Below, piece by piece: positions 22,485 to 32,900 of a stretch of 64,000 nucleotides of DNA (positions are counted from its first letter, which is position 1; the number at the start of each line of letters is the position of its first letter). Below the pieces are notes generated by a model. That model had not been told where the DNA came from and did not search any database. It saw nothing but the letters and a program-made list of their open reading frames with translations. The stretch is from positions 1 to 64,000 of the forward strand of contig NZ_PDOB01000021.1 of NCBI RefSeq assembly GCF_002760665.1, in the 5' to 3' direction. The position numbers and the translations under genes are program-made. The stretch is from Massilia psychrophila (GTDB lineage Bacteria; Pseudomonadota; Gammaproteobacteria; Burkholderiales; Burkholderiaceae_D).

Positions 22485-24313
22485 TTACGCTCCCCAATCC
22501 AGCGATCCACCTTCGCCTCCAGCAGCGACAACGGCAGCGTGCCGTCGCCCAGCACCACCTGGTGAAACGCCGGCAAATTGAACTTGCTGCCGAGCGCCGC
22601 GGTTGCCCGCGCGCGCAGTTGGGCGATTTTCAGCGCGCCGATTTTGTAGCCCAGCGCCTGTCCCGGCCACACCATGTAGCGCTCGGTCTCGCTCTTGGCG
22701 ACATCGGTGTAGCCGAGCGTATCTTTCATGTACTGGATCGACTGCTCGCGCGTCCATCCCTTCGCGTGCATGCCGGTGTCGACCACCAGCCGCACCGCGC
22801 GCAGCATTTCGTCGTTCAGGTGGCCGAAATAATCCTCCGGCTTGTCGAACAGGCCCATCTCCTTGCCGAGCGTCTCGGCGTACAGCGCCCAGCCTTCGGT
22901 GAAGGCGTTGTTGCCGCCGAACTTGCGGAAGTTCGGCAAATTCAATTCCTGCAGCAGCGCGATGTGGAAGTGGTGTCCCGGTTGCCCTTCATGCAAAAAC
23001 AGCGTCACCATGCCGGTGCTGCCGTACTGTTTCGGATCGTTCACCACTGACCAGAAGACGCCCGGCCGCGAGCCGTCCGCCGCCGGCGCCGTGTAATGGT
23101 CGGATGCGGTGGCGCGGCTCAGTTCCGGTTCCAGCCGCAGGTCGAGCGGGGCTTTCGGGGTGAGCGCGAACAATGCCGGCAGCTTGGTGCGCAGCGTCGC
23201 GTCGAGGTCGCGGTAGACGTCGATCACCTGCTTTTCGGTGGTGAACGGGCGGAACTTGTCCTGCGCCGCGACCCAGTTCGGCAAGCCACTGGCAGGTCCC
23301 GTGTAACCCATTTTCGGCCCGACGATGCCGAACTCGCGCTGGATGCGCGCCACTTCGGTCAGTCCGGTCGCGTGGATTTCTTCCGGCGTCATGGTGGTCG
23401 TGGTCTGGCTGGCGACGCGCGCCAGGTACCAGTCCATTCCGCCCGGCAGCGCACTCCAGCCGGTGCTGGTGCGCGCCGCCGGGATGTATTCCTTGTCGAG
23501 AAACGCCGCCAGCCGCGCCAGCGCCGGCGACAGCCCGGTAGCGATGCTGGCGCGGTAGGCCGCGGTGAGTTTTTTCTTGTCGGCGGCGGAAAACGCAGCG
23601 GGCAGGTTGGTGATCGGCGTATAGAAAATGCTCGCTTCCGGCGTCGCGCTGACCAGTTTCTGGAATTGCGGCAGGCTTGACACCATCGCCGCCTTCGGCC
23701 CGGTGATCCCTTGCTTCATCCCTTCGCGCATGTTGGCAATCGCCTGGTCGATCCACGCCGGTAGCTGGTTCAACCGGTTCAGGTAGGCCTTGTAGCCTTT
23801 GACGGTGGTGAGCGACTGGGCGGCCTGGCCGCCGGCGTAGTTGGCCAGCGTCACCGGCATGCTGTCCATCTGGTTGATCGGCAGCAGGTGCTCGGGGAAT
23901 TTCTCGACACTGAGCTGGGACGCCAGCTCATAGGCGAGGATGTCGTAGTTGATTTGCCCTTTCGCGGTCAACGACGCGCGCGCGATCGCGCGCAGCCGCT
24001 GCTGGTAACCGTGGTACAGCGCGAACTGGCGCGCGCGCACTTGCGGAGCGATCGACATGCCGATCTGGTCGTCGAAGCGGCCGTCGCCGCTCTCGGTCGC
24101 GCTGACCGGCTCGAATCTGGCGAGCGCGTCGTAGTACTGGTTGGCCAGCACGTCGAGCTGCTTGCCGGCCTTGCTGGCGTCGGCGGCGTTAGCAACGGCC
24201 GCGACGGCCGCTGTAGCCGGAGCGGCGGCGGCGGCGGGCGCGAAGGCGATCAGGATGGCGGCGCTGATTGCGCTGATTGCGCTGACGGTATCAATCGGGA
24301 AAATCTGTCTCAT
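22481..24313 (-). CDS. Exported DUF885 peptidase-like protein
   Basis: 610 residues, starting with a signal peptide and a low-complexity alanine-rich segment up to about residue 45. The DUF885 family signature HEGQPGHH is at residues 441-448. It is a gluzincin-like HExxGHH motif, preceded by LFLHEG and followed by HIALLQEL. Family members are thought to be zinc metallopeptidases of the periplasm, but few have been studied. It starts 29 bp after a binding-protein gene on the same strand, so the two are probably cotranscribed, suggesting peptide breakdown coupled to amino-acid capture. Confidence 0.87.
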   Translation of the reverse strand: MRQIFPIDTVSAISAISAAILIAFAPAAAAAPATAAVAAVANAADASKAGKQLDVLANQYYDALARFEPVSATESGDGRFDDQIGMSIAPQVRARQFALYHGYQQRLRAIARASLTAKGQINYDILAYELASQLSVEKFPEHLLPINQMDSMPVTLANYAGGQAAQSLTTVKGYKAYLNRLNQLPAWIDQAIANMREGMKQGITGPKAAMVSSLPQFQKLVSATPEASIFYTPITNLPAAFSAADKKKLTAAYRASIATGLSPALARLAAFLDKEYIPAARTSTGWSALPGGMDWYLARVASQTTTTMTPEEIHATGLTEVARIQREFGIVGPKMGYTGPASGLPNWVAAQDKFRPFTTEKQVIDVYRDLDATLRTKLPALFALTPKAPLDLRLEPELSRATASDHYTAPAADGSRPGVFWSVVNDPKQYGSTGMVTLFLHEGQPGHHFHIALLQELNLPNFRKFGGNNAFTEGWALYAETLGKEMGLFDKPEDYFGHLNDEMLRAVRLVVDTGMHAKGWTREQSIQYMKDTLGYTDVAKSETERYMVWPGQALGYKIGALKIAQLRARATAALGSKFNLPAFHQVVLGDGTLPLSLLEAKVDRWIGERK

Positions 24314-24342
24314 CGTTGTATTGCCTTGTTTTAAAACAGGTT

Positions 24343-25476
24343 TTAGTAGCTGGCCAGCGGCGCCGGTTGGCCGTTTTTAAACGTGTAGATCGTCACCGAC
24401 GAGGTCTTCAGGTTGCCGGCCTGGTCGTAGGCGTAAGTGCCGACCACGCCCTTGTGGCTCATGCTGTGCATGGCCACTGCCACCACCGAGGGATCGACCG
24501 AATTGGCCGCGCCGATGGCTTGCGCGATGAACATCGCCTGGTCGTAGAACGGCGCCGCGTAGACGTCGGGATTGCGCTTGAAACGGGCCTTGTAGCGGGC
24601 CTGGAAGGCGGGCCCCAGGGCCTGCTTGTCGAGCATTGCGCCGGCCTGCGCGCACAGCACGTTCTCGCCTACCGCGTCACCACCGAGCTTACCCATCTCC
24701 GGGCTGCACAAGGTATCGCCGCCGAGCAGCCTGGCGTTCAGGCCGAGCGACTTCATCTGGCGTGCCATGGGCGCCGCCTGCGGCGCATAGCCACCGAAGA
24801 AAATGGCGTCGACCTTCTTCGCCTTCAGGGCCGTCAGGATGGCGCTGAAATCGGTCGATTTGTCGGTCGTGAATTCATGCCCGGCGATGGTCAGGCCCGA
24901 GGCCTTGGCCTGGCGGATGAATTCGGTGGCAATGCCCTGGCCGAAGGCGGTGCGGTCGTCGATCACGCCGACGGTTTTGACCTTCAGCTGTTTTGCCGCG
25001 TAGTTGGCCACCGAGGAACCGACCTGGGTGTCGCTGGCGACGATGCGAAACACGCTGCGGTAACCGTTTTTGGTGATCTGCGGATTGGTGCCGACCGTCG
25101 ACATGACGACGCCGGCGTCGTTGTAGATGCGCGAGGCGGGAATCGCCACGCCCGAGTTGTACGGTCCGAGCACGAAGCCGACGCCGGCGTCGACGAATTT
25201 CTGCGCTACGCTGACGCCCGCTTTCGGGTCGCCCTGGTCGTCTTCGGACATCAGCTCGAAGCGGATCGTCTTGCCGCCGACGGCCGGGCGTTTTTTACTG
25301 TTCAGTTCTTCGATCGCCAGCCGGGCGCCGTTCTCGTTGTCCTTGCCGGCGAAGGCATTGGCGCCGGACAGCGGACCGGAAAGCCCGATTTTGACGACCT
25401 GCTCGTCGGCGACCGCGGGCGCGCACAGCAGCAGCGCCGACAGCGCCAGCGGCATGAGGTTTTGATTGCTCGGCAT
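24343..25476 (-). CDS. Branched-chain amino acid-type ABC substrate-binding protein (orphan)
   Basis: 377 residues with a signal peptide (cleavage near APAVADEQ). The LivJ/LivK-type periplasmic-binding fold follows, with the landmarks KIGLSGPLSGANAFAGKDNE, DDQGDPKAGVSVAQKF and GVIDDRTAFGQG. It captures branched-chain or related amino acids in the periplasm. AGGAG lies eight bases before the ATG. No permease (LivH/LivM) or ATPase (LivG/LivF) gene is adjacent, so it must work with components encoded elsewhere or serve as a sensor. The DUF885 gene follows; a broken Lrp/AsnC regulator gene precedes it. Confidence 0.92.
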   Translation of the reverse strand: MPSNQNLMPLALSALLLCAPAVADEQVVKIGLSGPLSGANAFAGKDNENGARLAIEELNSKKRPAVGGKTIRFELMSEDDQGDPKAGVSVAQKFVDAGVGFVLGPYNSGVAIPASRIYNDAGVVMSTVGTNPQITKNGYRSVFRIVASDTQVGSSVANYAAKQLKVKTVGVIDDRTAFGQGIATEFIRQAKASGLTIAGHEFTTDKSTDFSAILTALKAKKVDAIFFGGYAPQAAPMARQMKSLGLNARLLGGDTLCSPEMGKLGGDAVGENVLCAQAGAMLDKQALGPAFQARYKARFKRNPDVYAAPFYDQAMFIAQAIGAANSVDPSVVAVAMHSMSHKGVVGTYAYDQAGNLKTSSVTIYTFKNGQPAPLASY

Positions 25477-25507
25477 GTGGAAAATCTCCTGGTTGATGAT
25501 TGTTCGA

Positions 25508-25778
25508 TCAGGTTGGCAGTTTGCGCGCGATCAGTTCGAGCGGCAGCGCCGTCGAGTATTTGATCTGCTCCATCGAAAACGCCGACGACACGCCCGTCAG
25601 GTGCAACGCGGTGGCGATCAGTTTCTTATTCTTCCTCCAGCCGCTTGACCCGCTTCCAGCAAGGCGTGCTGGAGAGCCCGACAACGTCGCTCAAGCTGGC
25701 GATCGACAGCGTGGCGTCGGCCTGCGAGGTGGCCAGGATGGCCAGGATGGCATAGTCAAATTTATCAAGTAAATTCAT
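25508..25778 (-). pseudogene. Lrp/AsnC-family regulator, internally deleted and frameshifted
   Basis: The ATG at 25778 opens an Lrp-type N-terminal domain: MNLLDKFDYAILAILATSQ, then a helix-turn-helix with GLSSTPCWKRVKRLEEE, ending at a TAA after 50 codons. In another frame, immediately after, the codons encode the typical Lrp C-terminal end LIATALHLTGVSSAFSMEQI then KYSTALPLELIARKLPT and stop. The middle of the protein, about 70-90 residues of the ligand-binding domain, is missing. Both ends are clearly from one gene, so this is a deletion remnant and not a sequencing slip. It sits upstream of the amino-acid binding-protein gene it may once have controlled. Confidence 0.88.
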
Positions 25779-26194
25779 ACTACTTTTGTGCTATTCATCG
25801 TATAAATATACTTCATATATCAAAAAATGAGAAAACTCAGCACGTATTTTATTTCGCAAAACAGCAACATATTAACCAACAATATGTCATCCGCCACATC
25901 TTTTTGTTTTCCCCTCGGGTTTCTTTATGCATAACAAAATAAGCCGGCGGCAATTGCCGCCGCCGAAAACTTGCACCGCGTTGATGGCCGCGCTGGACCA
26001 TGGCGCGTGTTCCGCGCCCACGCGCAGGTAACCGACTCGCGCGAGCGCCTGGCGCCAGGCTTGCCCTGGCGTCGTCTTCGGTACGGCAGGCGTGACGCGT
26101 CGGCGCCGGTTCGGCATCCGCATTGAAGATGGCTTCGCTGGCAATTAAGCAATCGAAGCGGGCAGGATTCGGCACAGCGATTTGCGGTACCGAT
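25779..26194. other. Intergenic region without a convincing gene
   Basis: The left 145 bp (25779-25925) are AT-rich, unlike the surroundings, and probably held the promoter of the broken regulator. The rest is GC-rich, with only short open frames that match no family I know. A perfect 18-bp palindrome, CGGCGGCAATTGCCGCCG, lies at 25945-25962 where the composition changes. It may be eroded coding sequence, but I cannot name a source gene. Confidence 0.4.
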
Positions 26195-26581
26195 TTAGCT
26201 GTTCATCTTGTCAATCATGTGGTCCAGAACACGAGTATGTTCATGCTGGGGGCTGAACAAAATTACTTCTGCTTCTTCTTCAACCTTGACCGTGTGTCCC
26301 GGCGGCCAATAAAACAGGTCGTTCGTCTGCGTCACTTCTTGCGTACCGTCGCCGTAGGTAATGGTGAGCATCCCTTTGAGCACGAAGCCCCAATGCGGCG
26401 ACTGGCACAAGTTTCCTTCCAATCCTAGCAACAGCGGAGAGATATCCATTCCTGCGGGAAGCGAAAAATACTCGCCGCTTATCTTGCCATATCCTGTTGC
26501 GTCCCCGAAATCGACCTGTTGCCGGGCAGTCGCGCCCGGTATGGCAATTTTTGCCGGGACATTTTCTTTTGCGATATGCAT
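26195..26581 (-). CDS. Cupin-domain protein
   Basis: 128 residues forming a single cupin barrel. The second half shows the cupin pattern in SPHWGFVLKGMLTITYGDGT followed by NDLFYWPPGHTVKVEEEAEV. Only some of the usual metal ligands are visible (His in SPHWG, His in PPGH), so enzymatic activity is uncertain; small-molecule binding is as likely. AGGAG lies seven bases before the ATG at 26581. It stands alone, divergent from the glucan synthase gene. Confidence 0.82.
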   Translation of the reverse strand: MHIAKENVPAKIAIPGATARQQVDFGDATGYGKISGEYFSLPAGMDISPLLLGLEGNLCQSPHWGFVLKGMLTITYGDGTQEVTQTNDLFYWPPGHTVKVEEEAEVILFSPQHEHTRVLDHMIDKMNS

Positions 26582-26919
26582 GGCTTTCTCCTCGCTTGTG
26601 ATGTACGCGCCAGGGTTTGCTGCTGGACAGCTCCTTGGAACGCGGCTCGGTTCATCGCATTTATGTTAGGACAAATTGGTTATAAATCAATAAGAAACGT
26701 GTCAATCGTTTTACGCAGGCGCGATAGCAGACCCTTGGTCGCAACCCTGGAGCCCGCCTTCGCGGCACCGCTTTATGTACGTTTGCGCACAGTCAGCCCA
26801 AGGTGGCGGCATTAACATTGAAACAGCCGTTCGATCATGCTTTCACGCTTTGAACCGACCCGGTCGCAATCCGCCCGCCTTGAGCGGTTTGGCAGTCCAC
26901 GCCTACTGCGAGGTCACCG
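26582..26919. other. Divergent intergenic region with a dyad operator-like site
   Basis: The 338 bp separate the cupin gene (minus) from the glucan synthase gene (plus). ATTGGTTATAAATCAAT at 26675-26691 is an imperfect dyad (arms ATTGGTT and AATCAAT), about 95 bp before the cupin start, of the size bound by dimeric repressors. No short gene with a ribosome binding site is visible. The GAGGT at 26909-26913 serves the downstream TTG start. Confidence 0.4.
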
Positions 26920-29900
26920 TTGAATCAAGAAAAAACCACTCCGTTGGAAAAGCTGAACGCATGGCAGGACGCCGTGCGCACCGACCGCGATGGCAGCCCC
27001 AGTGCCGATGAAGAATTACCGCTGCGCTCTGAACTGTTCAGTGCCGCCCAGATGGCGGCTCATGGCAAGCACCTGGCCGCGCGCCACCAGCTGAGCCGCC
27101 GCGGCGGCCCTGACCGGCTGCTCGATCGCCTTACCGAAAATGATGACGTCATCGCCGCCACCTGCGCCGAACTGACCGCCGCCATCAAGGCCGGGCGCCA
27201 GATCACGCCGGCCTCGGACTGGCTGCTGGATAATTTTTATTTGATCGAAGAGCAGATCCGCACGGCACGCCGGCACTTGCCGAAAAACTACAGCAACGAG
27301 TTGCCGCGCCTGGCCAACGAAGACGCCGAAGGCAATCCGCGGGTCTATCAGATCGCCCTCGAAATCATTTCGCACGGCGATGGCCGGGTCGACCCGGAAA
27401 GCCTGGCGCGCTTCGTCGTGGCCTACCAGGACGAAGCGCCGCTCAAGATCGGTGAGCTGTGGGCGATCCCGATCATGCTGCGCATCGCGCTGATCGAGAA
27501 CCTGCGCCGGGTTGCCGCGCGCGTCTACGACAACCGCAAGCAGCGCGACAACGCCAACACCTGGGCCGACCAGATGAGCGAGACGGCTGAGAAGAATCCG
27601 AGCGACCTGATCTTGCTGGTGGCCGACATGGCGCGTTCGCCCCAGCCGATGAGCAGCGGCTTCGTCGCCGAACTGGCGCGCCGGCTGCAGGGTCAAAGCT
27701 CGGCGCTGACACTTGCGCTGCAATGGGTCACCACCCGGCTGGCCGACGACGGCCTGACCATCGAACAACAGATCCAGGCCGAGATCGGCCAGCAGGCGGC
27801 CGACCAGGTCACCATCAGCAACTGCATCGGCAGCCTGCGCTTTCTCGGCACCATGGACTGGCGCGAGTTCGTCGAAACCCTGAGTGCTGTCGAGCAGACT
27901 TTGCGCCGCGACCCCGACGACATCTACGGCAAGATGGATTTCGCCACGCGCGACAACTACCGCCATGTCGTCGAGCAGCTTGCCAAGCGCTGCGATTACA
28001 CCGAAGTGCAGGTCGCCGAACAGGCGTTGGAACTGGCGCAGGCCAACCGCGAGCCGGCCCGGGGCGGGCTCGATTTGCGTACCCGCCACATCGGCTATTA
28101 CCTGGTCGGCTCGGGCCTCCCGGCGCTCGAGACGAAACTGGCGGTGCGCAATCCGCTCGGCTCGGCGCTGAGCAAGATCGGCCGCGCCGCGCCGCTCGCC
28201 ACCTACCTCGGCGCGATCGCCGTGTTTACGGCGCTGTTTACTGTCAGCGTCATGCTGCACTCCTGGCACAACGGCCTCGATGGCGCGCTGCTGGTGCTGC
28301 TTGGCGTGATGGCGGCGATCGGCTCGAGCCAGCTGGCGCTGGCGCTGGTCAATTTCATGGCCACCCAGCTGACCGTGCCGCACCCGCTGCCGCGTATGGA
28401 TTTCAGGGAAGGCATCCCGGACGACGCCCGCACCATGGTGGTGGTGCCCTCGATGCTGTTTACCATTGATAACGTCGCCCCGCTGTGCGAAGCGCTCGAA
28501 GTGCGCTATCTCGCCAACCGCGACCCGGCATTGCGCTTTTGCCTGCTGACCGACTTTGCCGACGCCCCCAACGAAAGCATGCCGGAAGACGCCGAATTGC
28601 TGGCACTGGCGCGCGCGACGATTGCGCAGCTCAACGCCAAATACCTGGCAGGTCCGTTCCTGCTGCTGCACCGCCCGCGCGTCTGGAGCGAAGGCGAGCG
28701 CGCCTGGATCGGCGTCGAGCGCAAGCGCGGCAAGCTGGCCGACCTCAACGCCTTCCTGCGCGGCGGCGCGCGCGACAGGTTTTCGGTGGTGGAGGGCGAT
28801 ACCGGCGGCCTGCTGAACATCCGTTACGTCATCACGCTCGACACCGACACGCTGCTGCCGCGCGATGCGGCGCGCCAGTTCGTCGCCACCATGGCCCACC
28901 CGCTGAACCACCCGCAGCTCGATGCCGGCGGGCGTCGCGTGATCGAAGGCTACGGCATCCTGCAGCCGCGCGTGAGCGCCGCGCTGCCGAGCGAAACGGC
29001 GTCGCGCTACGAGCGATTGTGCGGCGGCGAGCCGGGCATCGACCCGTACACCCGCACCGTCTCCGACGTCTACCAGGACGTGTTCTACGAGGGTTCGTTC
29101 GTCGGCAAAGGCATCTACGACGTCGACACCTTCGAGCGCCTGCTCGGCAATCGGCTGCCGGACAACCAGGTCCTCAGTCACGACCTGCTGGAAGGCTGCT
29201 ACCTGCGCGCCGGCCTGCTGTCCGATGCCCAGCTCTACGAAACCTACCCGTCGTGCTACAGCGACGACGTCAGCCGGCGCCACCGCTGGATCCGCGGCGA
29301 CTGGCAGCTGGCCGGCTGGCTGCGCCTGCGCGTGCCGGCCTTTGGCGGCACGCGCGAACCGAATCCGCTGTCGGCGCTGTCGCGCTGGAAGCTGTTCGAC
29401 AACCTGCGCCGCAGCGTGGTGGCGCCGGTGCTGACGGCGCTGCTGCTGCTGTGCTGGGCACGGCTGCCGTCGCCGTGGTTCTGGAGCGCCGCGATTTTAT
29501 CGGTGTTCTTCGTGCCGACGTTTATCAGCGCGCTGGTCGGCCTGATCGAAAAGCCGCACGACGTGCGCTGGCGCCAGCATATGGCCGGCGGCCTGTCGAG
29601 CCTGAAGATCATGTTCGGCCATGTCGCGCTGCAGGTCGCCTTCCTGCCGTACGAAGCCTGGTTCAGCGTCGACGCTATCGCGCGCACTGGCTGGCGCATG
29701 CTCGTCACGCGCCGCAACCTGCTCGAATGGCGGCCATCGAGCCTGGCGCGCTCGTCGACCGACATGGGGACCAACTGGCGGCGCATGTGGTTCTCGCCGG
29801 CGCTGGCCGTCGGCGCCGCTTTGACGCTGGCGTTTGCCAACCCGGGCGCGCTGTTCGCCGCCGCCCCGGTGCTGCTGCTGTGGTTCATGGCGCCCGTCAT

Positions 29901-32900
29901 CGCCTGGTGGATCAGCCTGCCGATGGAAACCAGGAGCGCCGAACTGAGCGACACCGACGTGCTGTTCCTGCATTCGCTGGCGCGCAAGACCTGGGGCTTT
30001 TTCGAGGACTTTGTCGGCCCCGGCGACAACTGGCTGCCGCCCGACAACATGCAGGAGCATCCGGTCATGGTCGTGGCCCACCGCACTTCGCCCACCAACA
30101 TGGGCATGTCGCTGCTGGCCAACCTGACCGCCTGGGACTTCGGCTTCGCCTCGCTTGGCCAGGTGCTCGCGCGCACCGCCGCCACCTTCGAGACGATGGA
30201 CCGGATGGAGCGCCACCAGGGCCATTTTTATAATTGGTACGATACGGTTTCGCTGGCGCCGCTGCTGCCGATGTACGTGTCGTCGGTCGACAGCGGCAAC
30301 CTGGCCGGCCACCTGCTGACCTTGGCGCCCGGCCTGTCGGCGCTGGCCGACCAGCCGATCGCAGGTCCCCGCACCCTGGACGGCATTGGCGTCACGCTGC
30401 AGGTGGTGGCCGAACAGGCGCTTGATGCCGCGCCGGACAATGGTGCCACCGCCGCCATCGCCGCGATGCAGCACCACCTGGCCGAAGCGCGGCGCGCGGC
30501 GCACACCTTGCCTGGCCTAGCCCACGTTCTCGACACGCTATGCGTTGATGCCGACGCCATCCTCGCGGCCGCCGGGCCGGATCTGCACGGCTGGGCCGAA
30601 AAGCTGGCCGCCCACAGCGGCCACGCCCGCGACGAGCTGTTCGCACTGGCGCCGTGGATGAAGGCGGGGCAGGAGCACCTGGTCGACTCGAGCCTGACCC
30701 GCATTCCGACCTTGCGCGAGCTGGCCGGCTTCAGTTCGATCGCCAGTGCGGGCAGCGACCTGGCGCCGAGCGAGCGCGCGCGCCAGCACGCTTTGACGCA
30801 CATGGTCGGCCAGGGCAGCGCCGAGGCGCAGCGCCGGCTCGACAACATCGCCGGCCTGGCATCGCGCGCGCGCCAGTTCGCCGACATGGACTTCAGCTTC
30901 CTCTACAACACCACCACCAACCTGATGGCGATCGGCTACAACGCGTCCGACTGCCGCCTCGACGCCAGCTGCTACGACTTGCTGGCCTCGGAAATCCGGC
31001 TCGCTTCCTTTGTCGGCATCGCTCAGGGCCAGTTTCCGCAGGAGCACTGGTTTGCGCTCGGCCGCCAGCTGTGCGTGGTGGGCGGCCAGCAGTTGCTGCT
31101 GTCGTGGTCCGGCTCGATGTTCGAGTACCTGATGCCGCTGCTTGTCATGCCGACCTACCGCGACACCCTGCTCGACCAGACCTACCGCGCCATCATCAAG
31201 GCGCAAATCGATTATTCGCGCCAGCGCGGGGTGCCGTGGGGGATTTCCGAATCCGGCTACAACACCGTCGACGCCAACCTGAACTACCAGTACCGCGCCT
31301 TCGGCGTACCCGGCACCGGCATGAAGCGCGGCCTGGCCGACGACCTGGTGGTCGCGCCGTACGCCACCATGCTCGGCCTGATGGTCGACGCCGAAGCGGC
31401 GAGCGAGAACCTGCAGCGCATGGCCGCCCTGGGCTTCATGGGCATGTACGGCTTCTACGAAGCGATCGACTACACCGCCTCGCGCCTGCCGCGCGGCCAG
31501 GATTTTGCCGTGATCCGCTCGTTCATGGCCCACCACCAGGGCATGGGTTTATTGGCCCTGTCGTACCTGCTGCACGACCGGCCGATGCAGCGCCGCTTCG
31601 AGTCCGATCCGCTGTTTCAGGCCACCATGCTGGTGCTGCAGGAACGCGTGCCAAAAGCCGGCGCCTTCCATTCGCACACCGCCGACCTGGCCGCCGACAT
31701 GGGCGCGTCAATGACGCCAGCATCGATGCCGATGCGCGCAATCACCACCGCCGCCACCGTGCAGCCGGAAGTGCAGCTGTTGTCGAACGGGCGCTACCAC
31801 GTGATGGTCACCGCCGCCGGCGGCAGCTACAGCCGCTGGAAAGACCTGGCCGTGACGCGCTGGCGCGAAGACGCCACCGCCGACAACTGGGGCAATTTCT
31901 GTTACGTGCGCGACGTCGACAGCGGCGCCTTCTGGTCGACCACGTTCCAGCCGACCCTGGTCGAGTCGAAGAAATACGAAGTCATCTTTTCCGAAGGGCG
32001 GGCCGAATTCCGCCGCCACGACCGCGGTATCGACCTGTACACCGAGATCGTCGTCTCGCCCGAAGACGATATCGAAATGCGCCGCACCCGCATCACCAAC
32101 AAGTCGCAGGTGACGCGCACCATCGAGTTCACCAGCTACGCTGAAGTCGTGATGGCGCCGGCCGCCGCCGACGCGGCCCACCCGGCGTTTTCGAAACTGT
32201 TCGTGCAGACCGAAATTTTGCGCGCCGAGAACGCGATCCTGTGCACCCGCCGCCCTCGCACGAAGGACGAGCAGATGCCGTGGCTGCTGAACCTGATGAC
32301 GGTGCACGACGGCGTGCTCGTGGGCGTCAGTTTCGAGACCAGCCGCCCCGACTTCATCGGCCGCGCCAACAGCACGGTGGCGCCGCGCGCGCTGTTAGAG
32401 GCGGCGCCTTTGGCCGGTGGCGAAGGCTCGGTGCTCGACCCGATCGTGGCGATCCGCTACAAGCTCACGCTCGCACCGGACCAGGTGGTGGTACTCGACG
32501 CCGTCACCGGCATGACCGAGACGCGCGAAGCGGCGCTGCACCTGATCGACAAGTACCAGGACCGCCATTTGGCCGACCGCGTGTTCGAACTGGCGTGGAC
32601 CCACAGCCAGGTGGTGCTGCGCCAGCTCAATGCGACCGAGTCCGACGCCCAGCTCTACAGCCAGCTGGCCAGTTCCGTCATCTACCCGAACGCCGCGCTG
32701 CGCGCCGACGCCGCGGTGCTGATCCGCAACCACCGCGGCCAGTCGGGCCTGTGGGCGTACGCGATATCGGGCGACCTGCCGATCGTGCTGATGCAGATCA
32801 AGGACCCGCAGAACATCGACCTGGCGCGCCAGATGGTGCAGGCGCACGCCTATTGGCGCCTGAAGGGACTGGTGGTCGACCTGGTCATCTGGTACGAGGA

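Noticed and set aside
24316-25563. 415-codon plus-strand frame opposite the LivJ-type gene
   Set aside because: Shadow frame; the minus-strand gene has a signal peptide, a ribosome binding site and a conserved fold.
25849-26175. Three overlapping minus-strand frames of 75-108 codons in the intergenic region
   Set aside because: None has a ribosome binding site or recognisable product. One contains AINAVQVFGGGN, faintly like an acyl-CoA dehydrogenase end, but the surroundings do not fit.
27016-29283. Long minus-strand frame inside the glucan synthase gene
   Set aside because: Antisense shadow of a clearly recognised gene, without start signals or motifs.
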